Assembly: GCA_015487255.1 (NCBI GenBank)
Contig: WFQA01000108.1
Span: 1 to 20,877 of the forward strand
Length of the DNA: 20,877 bases
Reading direction: 5' to 3'
From: Paracoccaceae bacterium
GTDB taxonomy: Bacteria > Pseudomonadota > Alphaproteobacteria > Rhodobacterales > Rhodobacteraceae
Position 1 is the stretch's first letter; each line of letters begins with the position of its first letter. Of this stretch, positions 14,705 through 20,877 are shown one piece after another. Made by a program: the position numbers and the translations under genes. Under the pieces are notes generated by a model, which ran no database searches, had not been told where the DNA came from, and was given only the letters and a program-made list of their open reading frames with translations.

Positions 14705-16945
14705 GTGGCTGGATTGCAACAAAATGTGGTGGATACTGGCTTGCGGCGGTTTGGGCGCTGGCAAAACCGCCGCTTGCTCAAAACCTATCTGACAATATTT
14801 CTGGTGGTTATCGGGCCGGTCTTGGCCTTGGCCACCACCTTGCTTCTCGGGGCGTTTACCGGCCCGGCCAATCCGGGGTTGTTGCGCGTCGTGCTGCTGG
14901 CGGATGTGGTTTATACCCTGATCATCGCCACCTTTGTTGCCCGGCGGATCGTGCGGATCATTGCCGCAAGGCGCTCGCGCTCGGCTGGCTCCAAGCTGCA
15001 TTTGCGCCTTTCAACTGTGTTTAGCGTGATTGCGCTCATCCCCACGGTTTTGGTGGCGGTCTTTGCCACCGTGACCCTGAATTTCGGGCTGGAGGGCTGG
15101 TTTTCGGACCGGGTGCAGCAGGTGGTGGGCAATTCATTGAGCGCCGCGCAGGCCTATGAGCGCGAGCACCGGATCACCCTAACGGAAGATGCAGAGTTTC
15201 TGGCTGAATTTATCGAGCGCCAGCGGCCGCGTTACAATTTTGTTGGGGCGGGGGAGATGCGCGATGCGCTGTCACGCGGGCAGGCAACGATGCAAAAAAG
15301 CCTGGCGGAAGCCTTTGTTATCAACGGGGTTTCGGAAATCGTTGCCCGGGGGGAGCGCAGCTATCTGTTTGATTTCGAGCCACCAAGCCCGGCGGAAGTC
15401 AGCCGGGCGAAAGCGGGCGAGATCGTGTTGATCGAGGATTGGGCCAATAGCGAGTTTCGCGCGCTGATGCCGCTGAATGGCTATTCGGACCGCTACCTGT
15501 ATGTGACCCGTGATGTGGATGGCGATATCCTCAACCTGCTTGATGAAACCAAGGAAACCGTGACCCTTTACCAGCAGCTCGAATCCGATCGCGGGCGGCT
15601 GTTGTTTGAATTTGCCCTGATCTATCTTGGCTTTGCGGTGGTGGTGATACTGGCCGCGATGTGGCTGGGCCTGTGGTTTGCCGAAAAGCTCTCAAGGCCG
15701 GTCGGGCGGCTGGCCAGCGCGGTGCAGCGGGTTTCCGGGGGGGATCTGGATGTGCGGGTGCGTGAAGAGCAGGGCGATGACGAAATCGCCATGCTCGGGC
15801 GGGTTTTCAACCGGATGACCAAGCAGCTCAAAAACCAGCGTGATACGTTGATCGCGGTGAATGAAACGACCGAGCATCAGCGGCGGCTGTTTGACTCGGT
15901 GCTCAGTTCGGTCACCGCCGGGGTGATCGGGCTTGACAGGGCCGGGCGGGTTGAGTTCATCAATGCCGCCGCCATGCGGATGCTGGATATAGAGGCCGCC
16001 GAGGGCAGGGCGCTTTCGGCGCTGACCCCCGAATTTGATGCATTATTTGCGCGGCTGCAAAGCCGGGCGCAGGATGTGGTGCAGGGCGAGGTGCAGATCA
16101 CCCGGCTTGGCAGCACCGAAACCCTTTTGGTGCGCATGGCCAGCCGCCAGCCCCGTGACGGAACGCTGGAGGGCTATGTGATTACCTTTGATGATGTGAC
16201 CGATCTTGTATCCGCCCAGCGGCTGGCGGCATGGGGGGATGTGGCGCGGCGCATTGCCCATGAGATCAAAAACCCGTTAACCCCGATCCAGCTTTCCGCC
16301 GAGCGGTTGAAGCGCAAATTCGGCCCGCAGCTCGGCGAAGAGCGCGAGGCGCTGGAACAGCTTAGCGATGTTATTATCCGCCAAACCAACGATTTGCGCC
16401 GCATTGTGGACGAGTTTTCAAAATTTGCCCGCATGCCCGCCCCCGAGCCAAAGCCGCTGGAGCTGGTTGAGCTGGTCAAGGGCGCGGTGCTGCTGGCGCA
16501 ATCCGGGCGGCCCGATATCACCTTTACCACGCAACTGCCCGATGGCCCGATCAAGATCATGGCTGATGGAACCATGCTCAACCAGGCCTTGATAAACCTG
16601 TTGAAAAACGCCGGGGAAGCCATTGATAGCCAAGCTGAAAAATCCGGCAACTATCATGGTATCATCAATGTAATCCTTGAAATGCAGGGGCAAAACCCGG
16701 TGCTGCGCATTCAGGATAACGGCATCGGCCTGCCCAGCGACCGGGCGCGGCTGTTTGAGCCTTATGTCACCCACCGTGATAACGGCACCGGGCTGGGCCT
16801 GCCGATTGTGAAAAAGATCATCGAAGAGCATGGCGGCACGCTGGAATTGCGCACCGCCCCGGTATTTGCCGGGCATGACCACGCCGGGGCCGAAGCGCGC
16901 ATCGTGCTGCCCCCCTCCGGGATAGTGAGAGAGCAAAATGAGTGA
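14705..16945 (+). CDS. ntrY: Membrane sensor histidine kinase NtrY
   Basis: 746 residues from a GTG start at 14705. It is the first usable start after the in-frame stop at 14684, with a weak GCGCGGA upstream. Three membrane helices lie near 28-51, 60-80 and 104-124 and a fourth at 301-324, enclosing a sensor region of about 175 residues between helices 3 and 4. Then come HAMP (324-378), PAS (391-500), HisKA with His519 in AHEIKNPLTPIQLSAERL, and an ATPase domain with N box LINLLKNAGEA (629-639), G1 DNGIGL (671-676), F box FEPYVTH and G2 GTGLGL (694-699). It is the partner of NtrX, with which it overlaps by 8 nt. Reported NtrYX roles in related bacteria include nitrogen, redox and envelope control; the signal here is unknown. 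Confidence 0.95.
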   Translation: MAGLQQNVVDTGLRRFGRWQNRRLLKTYLTIFLVVIGPVLALATTLLLGAFTGPANPGLLRVVLLADVVYTLIIATFVARRIVRIIAARRSRSAGSKLHLRLSTVFSVIALIPTVLVAVFATVTLNFGLEGWFSDRVQQVVGNSLSAAQAYEREHRITLTEDAEFLAEFIERQRPRYNFVGAGEMRDALSRGQATMQKSLAEAFVINGVSEIVARGERSYLFDFEPPSPAEVSRAKAGEIVLIEDWANSEFRALMPLNGYSDRYLYVTRDVDGDILNLLDETKETVTLYQQLESDRGRLLFEFALIYLGFAVVVILAAMWLGLWFAEKLSRPVGRLASAVQRVSGGDLDVRVREEQGDDEIAMLGRVFNRMTKQLKNQRDTLIAVNETTEHQRRLFDSVLSSVTAGVIGLDRAGRVEFINAAAMRMLDIEAAEGRALSALTPEFDALFARLQSRAQDVVQGEVQITRLGSTETLLVRMASRQPRDGTLEGYVITFDDVTDLVSAQRLAAWGDVARRIAHEIKNPLTPIQLSAERLKRKFGPQLGEEREALEQLSDVIIRQTNDLRRIVDEFSKFARMPAPEPKPLELVELVKGAVLLAQSGRPDITFTTQLPDGPIKIMADGTMLNQALINLLKNAGEAIDSQAEKSGNYHGIINVILEMQGQNPVLRIQDNGIGLPSDRARLFEPYVTHRDNGTGLGLPIVKKIIEEHGGTLELRTAPVFAGHDHAGAEARIVLPPSGIVREQNE

Positions 16946-18308
16946 TATTCTGGTAATTGATGACGAACAGGACATTCGCGAGCTGATCGGCGATATTCTG
17001 GTGGACGAGGGCCACAGCACCCGGCTGGCGCGCAATTCGCAAATGGCGTTTCAGGAGATCAACAAGGCCGAGCCGGACCTGATCATCCTCGATATCTGGC
17101 TGAAAGATAGCGAGTTTGACGGCATAGATATTCTAAAAAAAACCAAACGCGACAATCCCAATATTCCGGTGGTGATCATTTCGGGGCACGGCAATATCGA
17201 AATCGCGGTGGCCGCGGTCAAGCAGGGTGCGTATGATTTCATCGAAAAACCGTTTAATATCGACCAGTTGCTGGTGGTTGTCAGCCGGGCGCTGGAGGCA
17301 TCCAACCTGCGCCGGGAGAACAGCATTCTGCGGCTTTCCGAGCAGGAAAGCTGCGAGATGGTCGGGCAGAGTGTGGCCTTCAAGGCGCTGAAAGGCCAGC
17401 TTGACAAGATCGCCAAAACCAATGCGCGGGTCATGCTCTCCGGCCCGCCGGGAGCGGGAAAGGAGATTGCCGCGCGTTATATTCACGGCCATTCCCTGCG
17501 CGCTGACGGGCCATTTGTCAGCGTCAATTCCGCCAGTATCAGCCCGGAGCAGATGGAAACCGTGCTGTTTGGCAGCGAGAAAAACGGCAATGTGCAGCCC
17601 GGATTGCTGGAAAAGGCGCATGGCGGGGTGTTGTTTTTTGATGAAATCGCCGAAATGCCGCTGGAGACGCAATCGCGCATCCTGCGGGTGCTGGTCGAGC
17701 AGAGCTTTGCCCGGGTCGGCGGCCATGATACGGTGCGGGTCGATATCCGCTTCATCTCGGCCACCACCCGCGATCTGCAGGCGCAGATCAAAGCCAAGCG
17801 CTTTCGCATCGAGCTGTTTCACCGGCTGAATGTGGTGCCGGTCGAGGTGCCGCCGCTGGCGGAAAGGCTGGATGACATCCCGGAGCTTTCAGCGCATTTC
17901 ACCAATCAACTCAATGTATTACAAGGGCTTCCCAAACGTGATCTTACCCCTGAAGCCGTGACCCGGTTGCAGATGATGAACTGGCCCGGCAATATCCGCC
18001 AGTTGCGCAATACCCTGGAGCGGTTGCTTATTCTTGGGGCGGAATCCGGCCCGATCCAGCCTGGCGAGTTGCCACCAGAGCAAACGCCAAAACCCGATAC
18101 CCACATAGAGGGTGACATCGCCCCCAATATGATGATGCTCTCACTGCGCGAGGCGCGGCTGGCCTTTGAAATTGATTACCTGAAAGCCCAGATTGCCCGT
18201 TTCAAGGGCAATATCTCGCAAACTGCCAAATTTGTCGGCATGGAGCGCTCGGCGCTGCATCGCAAGCTCAAAACCCTCGGCATCGCCGGGCAGGTGGCAC
18301 AGGATTAG
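16938..18308 (+). CDS. ntrX: Response regulator NtrX, GAFTGA-less AAA+ type
   Basis: 456 residues. The ATG at 16938 overlaps the last 8 bases of ntrY. Receiver domain: acidic pair at 8-9, phosphoacceptor Asp52 (LDIWLKDSEFDGID), Lys104 (EKPFN). AAA+ domain: Walker A GPPGAGKE (169-176), Walker B VLFFDEIAEMPL (231-242) with Asp235-Glu236 intact. Between them, LFGSEKNGNVQPGLLEKAHGG (210-230) replaces the expected GAFTGA loop. Fis-like helix-turn-helix at about 424-445 (ISQTAKFVGMERSALHRKL). Intact Walker B but no GAFTGA suggests ATP-dependent assembly without classical sigma-54 remodelling. It receives phosphate from NtrY. Confidence 0.95.
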   Translation: MSDILVIDDEQDIRELIGDILVDEGHSTRLARNSQMAFQEINKAEPDLIILDIWLKDSEFDGIDILKKTKRDNPNIPVVIISGHGNIEIAVAAVKQGAYDFIEKPFNIDQLLVVVSRALEASNLRRENSILRLSEQESCEMVGQSVAFKALKGQLDKIAKTNARVMLSGPPGAGKEIAARYIHGHSLRADGPFVSVNSASISPEQMETVLFGSEKNGNVQPGLLEKAHGGVLFFDEIAEMPLETQSRILRVLVEQSFARVGGHDTVRVDIRFISATTRDLQAQIKAKRFRIELFHRLNVVPVEVPPLAERLDDIPELSAHFTNQLNVLQGLPKRDLTPEAVTRLQMMNWPGNIRQLRNTLERLLILGAESGPIQPGELPPEQTPKPDTHIEGDIAPNMMMLSLREARLAFEIDYLKAQIARFKGNISQTAKFVGMERSALHRKLKTLGIAGQVAQD

Positions 18309-18311
18309 CAT

Positions 18312-18341
18312 TTGACCATGGCCGGCAATCGGGCGCATAAT
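18312..18341 (+). promoter_or_regulatory. Candidate sigma-70 promoter for trkA
   Basis: TTGACC (18312-18317) and CATAAT (18336-18341), each one mismatch from consensus, are separated by 18 bp in the 60-bp gap after ntrX. The predicted start would be near 18348, about 20 bases before the trkA ATG, with CAGGA at 18357-18361 as ribosome-binding site. trkA may therefore be expressed independently of the ntr operon. Confidence 0.5.
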
Positions 18342-18368
18342 GCCGCTTGAAAAATACAGGATAGTTCC

Positions 18369-19745
18369 ATGAAGGTTATCATTTGCGGCGCGGGGCAGGT
18401 CGGCTGGCAAATCGCCCGGCATTTATCGCGTGAAAACAACGATGTAACCGTTGTCGATAAAGACGAGGCCCTGATCAGGCGGATATCCGAAACCCTGGAT
18501 GTAAACGGGGTGACCGGCTTTGCCTCCTACCCCGATGTGCTCGAGCGCGCCGGGGCAAGGGATGCGGATATGATTATCGCCGCCACTTTTGCCGACGAGG
18601 TCAATATGGTCACCTGTCAGGTGGCGCATTCGGTGTTTGATATTCCGCGCAAAATCGCCCGGCTGCGCGCGCAATCCTATCTCGATGCGATCTACTCGGA
18701 CCTTTACCGGCAAGACCATATGCCGATCGATGTGGTGATCTCGCCCGAGCGCGAAGTGGCCGAGGCCGCCATGCGCCGCCTTGCCGTGCCCGCCGCCTTT
18801 GATACCGAAAGCTTTCTTGACGGCGCGGCGGATCTGCTGGGCATCAGCCTGTCGGAGGATTGCCCGGTGCTTGATACCCCGCTGCGCCAGCTCACCGAAT
18901 TGTTTTCCACCCTGAGCGCGGTGGTGGTTGGTGTGCAGCGGGGGGGCAGGCTATTTGTGCCCGAGCCAAGCGACCAGCTTTTTGCCGGCGACCAGATATA
19001 TGTGATCGCCGCCAATGAGGACGTGAACCGCACATTGGAGATTTTTGGCAAAACCCAGGAAAAGGGCGAACGCGCCATTGTGATTGGCGGTGGCAATGTC
19101 GGGTTGGCGGTGGCGCAAAAGCTGGAGCAGGGGGAGAATCGGGTGCGGGTAAAGCTGATCGAGCTGAACCGCGACATAGCCGAAACCGCCGCTGACGCGC
19201 TGGAGCGCACCATCGTGCTGCATGGCGACGGGCTGGATATGGAATTGCTGGAAGAAGCCAATATCGCCAAAGCCGATGTGGTGCTGGCCGTGACCGATGA
19301 CGACAAGACCAATTTGCTTTCCTGCGCGCGTGCCAAGGCCATGGGCTGCCCGCTGGTGATCGCGCTGGTCAATGACCCGAGCCTTGCCAGCCTGATGGGG
19401 CCGCTTGGTATTGACGCCTATATCAACCCGCGCAGCACCACTGTCAGCTCGATTTTGCGCCATATCCGCCACGGGCGCATTCGCGCGGTTTACTCGGTGG
19501 GGGATGGCGAGGCGGAGGTGATCGAGGCACAGGTGATGGGCACTTCGGCCCTGTCGGGCAAAACCATACGCGAGATCGACTGGCCCGAAGGCTCCAAGGT
19601 TGGCGCGGTGCAAAAAGGCAAAAGCCTGGTGGTGCCGCGCGGCGATACCAAGCTGGAGGAGGGGGATTCGCTGATTGTGTTTGCCCTTTCGGCGGATGTG
19701 CCGGGGGTTGAAAAGCTGTTTCAGGTCTCGCTGGATTTCTTTTGA
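18369..19745 (+). CDS. trkA: Trk potassium uptake system regulatory subunit TrkA
   Basis: 458 residues, the usual length of the tandem form. There are two RCK/NAD-binding halves: GAGQVGWQIARHL (7-19) with acidic VVDKD (28-32), and GGGNVGLAVAQKL (240-252) with IELNRD (264-269). Each is followed by a TrkA-C domain (about 145-228 and 375-450). NPRSTTVSSILRHIRHGRI (353-371) is the conserved linker of the second half. TrkA is the cytoplasmic gating ring that binds NAD(H)/ATP and controls the TrkH channel. Its stop is 3 bases before the trkH ATG. Linkage to ntrX is common in this class, but the CAGGA site and candidate promoter suggest some independence. Confidence 0.97.
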   Translation: MKVIICGAGQVGWQIARHLSRENNDVTVVDKDEALIRRISETLDVNGVTGFASYPDVLERAGARDADMIIAATFADEVNMVTCQVAHSVFDIPRKIARLRAQSYLDAIYSDLYRQDHMPIDVVISPEREVAEAAMRRLAVPAAFDTESFLDGAADLLGISLSEDCPVLDTPLRQLTELFSTLSAVVVGVQRGGRLFVPEPSDQLFAGDQIYVIAANEDVNRTLEIFGKTQEKGERAIVIGGGNVGLAVAQKLEQGENRVRVKLIELNRDIAETAADALERTIVLHGDGLDMELLEEANIAKADVVLAVTDDDKTNLLSCARAKAMGCPLVIALVNDPSLASLMGPLGIDAYINPRSTTVSSILRHIRHGRIRAVYSVGDGEAEVIEAQVMGTSALSGKTIREIDWPEGSKVGAVQKGKSLVVPRGDTKLEEGDSLIVFALSADVPGVEKLFQVSLDFF

Positions 19746-19748
19746 TTC

Positions 19749-20877
19749 ATGAACGCCCTGCGCCAATATCCGCTATTTGTGCTGCTGATGATGATCGGTG
19801 CCCTGGCCATGCTGGTGCCCGCCGGCCATGCGGCAAGGCAGCAGGATTGGCTGACCGCACGGGTGTTTTTCCAGTATAGCATGCTGATTCTGACCCTGTC
19901 GGTGCTGATCGGCACCGCGATGATGAACCGCAAACCCCAAAATGTAGCCCGCTCCAACCTGATCACGCTGGTTTTGGGCTTTGCTCTGCTGCCTGCCTTT
20001 CTGGCGCTGCCGCTGGCCGAGCTGCGGCCTTCGCTCAGCTTTTTGCGCGCTTATTTTGAAATGCTGTCCAGCTTCACCACCACCGGGGCGACGCTGTTTG
20101 ACGACCCGTTCCGCATATCGGAATCCCTGCACCTGTGGCGGGCAATCGCCAGCTGGCTGGGCGGATTCTTCATGCTGGTGGCGGCGATGTCGATCCTGGA
20201 GCCGATCAATGTTGGTGGGTTTGAGTTGCGAAAAACCATGCAGGCCCCCTCGGGCCTGCGCGCGCAGCAACTGGAGAATGACAAACGGATATTGCGCGCC
20301 GTCTACCTGCTTGGCCCGCCTTATTTTCTGTTTACCGCGCTGTTGGCGCTGCTGCTGATCTTTGCCGGCGAGCGGGTGTTCATTGCCACCATCCATGCGA
20401 TGAGCACCCTTTCCACCAGTGCGATTTCGCCTGTATTAGGCATGGAGGGGGCGCAATCCGGGCTGCCGGGTGAAATGCTGATCGTGGTGTTTTTGATCTT
20501 TGCGGTCTCTTCCCGGATGATGACCCTGAACCTGCCCGGCGCCTTGCGCGGCATGCCCAAAGACCCGGAATTCCGGCTGATGTTGCTGGTGGTGGTCACG
20601 GTGCCACTGTTTTTGTTTGCCCGCCACTGGCTGGCGGCACTGGAGGTGCAGGCCGGGCAGAATGTCATTGCCGGGCTGAGCGCGCTTTGGGGGGCGTTTT
20701 TTACCACAGTTTCCTATTTGACAACCACCGGCTTTGAAAGCGCTTATTGGCACGAGGCGCAGCGCTGGTCGGGCCTTCGCACACCGGGGATATTGCTGCT
20801 GGGCCTGGCGGTGATGGGCGGCGGGGTGGCAACCACCGCGGGCGGGGTCAAGCTATTGCGGATATATTCGCTTTATC
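19749..20877 (+). CDS. trkH: Trk potassium transporter membrane subunit TrkH (3' end outside window)
   Basis: ATG at 19749, 3 bases after the trkA stop; 376 codons are open to the window end. Expected full length is about 480 residues, so roughly a hundred are missing. Repeated M1-P-M2 units are visible. Filter 1 is SSFTTTGATLF (107-117), filter 2 is MSTLSTSAISP (218-228), filter 3 is SYLTTTGFES (322-331). The gating-loop segment GGGVATTAGGVKLLR (357-371) follows, and the fourth unit lies beyond the window. Filter 2 has Ala225 where a glycine is expected. TrkH is the inner-membrane K+ pore regulated by the TrkA ring encoded just upstream. Confidence 0.95.
   Translation, partial: MNALRQYPLFVLLMMIGALAMLVPAGHAARQQDWLTARVFFQYSMLILTLSVLIGTAMMNRKPQNVARSNLITLVLGFALLPAFLALPLAELRPSLSFLRAYFEMLSSFTTTGATLFDDPFRISESLHLWRAIASWLGGFFMLVAAMSILEPINVGGFELRKTMQAPSGLRAQQLENDKRILRAVYLLGPPYFLFTALLALLLIFAGERVFIATIHAMSTLSTSAISPVLGMEGAQSGLPGEMLIVVFLIFAVSSRMMTLNLPGALRGMPKDPEFRLMLLVVVTVPLFLFARHWLAALEVQAGQNVIAGLSALWGAFFTTVSYLTTTGFESAYWHEAQRWSGLRTPGILLLGLAVMGGGVATTAGGVKLLRIYSLY

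Overview
This window looks like a chromosomal stretch from an alphaproteobacterium, most likely a Rhodobacterales (Rhodobacter/Roseobacter-type) species. The clues are the moderately high GC, the order dusB(nifR3)-ntrB-ntrC-ntrY-ntrX-trkA-trkH, an IspD-IspF fusion, ribosomal protein S9 with an acidic N-terminal extension, a eukaryote-like NADP isocitrate dehydrogenase, and above all an NtrC without the sigma-54-contacting GAFTGA loop, a trait known from Rhodobacter NtrC. Genus and species cannot be read from the sequence. I see no tRNA, rRNA, CRISPR array, insertion sequence or prophage gene. Both ends cut a gene (alaS at the left, trkH at the right).

Layout. 1-1808 (+): the 3' part of alaS and a small DUF1330 protein, closed by a perfect hairpin terminator that also faces the convergent icd (1884-3095, -). 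3239-5150 (+): trmJ (tRNA methyltransferase) and ctaA (heme A synthase), 1 nt apart. 5151-5381: the largest gene-free gap (231 bp), filled by a structured element bounded by a 20-bp inverted repeat of the 'cgagcgaagcgag' type. 5382-6170 (-): a crotonase-family protein lacking both classical catalytic glutamates. It is divergent from a PaaI-like hotdog thioesterase (6234-6653, +). 6815-7776 (+): rplM-rpsI operon with a strong terminator. 7878-8584 (-): hpt plus a 56-residue membrane protein gene overlapping its stop. 8654-9112 (+): a COQ10/RatA START-domain protein, whose 3' end overlaps that of pncC. 9080-11180 (-): ispDF-pgpA-pncC, each joined by a 4-nt ATGA overlap. 11284-18308 (+): dusB-ntrB-ntrC-ntrY-ntrX, the nitrogen-regulation cluster. 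18369-20877 (+): trkA and truncated trkH, with a plausible sigma-70 promoter just before trkA.

How the genes work together. Much of the window is core housekeeping: translation (AlaS, L13, S9, TrmJ, DusB), the TCA cycle (Icd), respiration (CtaA, COQ10-like), isoprenoid and phospholipid synthesis (IspDF, PgpA), and purine and pyridine salvage (Hpt, PncC). The regulatory core is the pair of two-component systems NtrB/NtrC (soluble kinase) and NtrY/NtrX (membrane kinase), transcribed with a tRNA dihydrouridine synthase. Both response regulators keep AAA+ ATP-binding and DNA-binding regions but lack GAFTGA, so neither is likely to be a conventional sigma-54 activator. NtrC also has Asn in place of the Walker B glutamate. 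The adjacent Trk genes encode a K+ uptake system.

I did not find a clearly new multi-gene system. The items most worth a second look are the inverted-repeat element at 5161-5378, the altered NtrC AAA+ core, the non-canonical crotonase, the tiny membrane protein behind hpt, and the GTATAC tandem between icd and trmJ.
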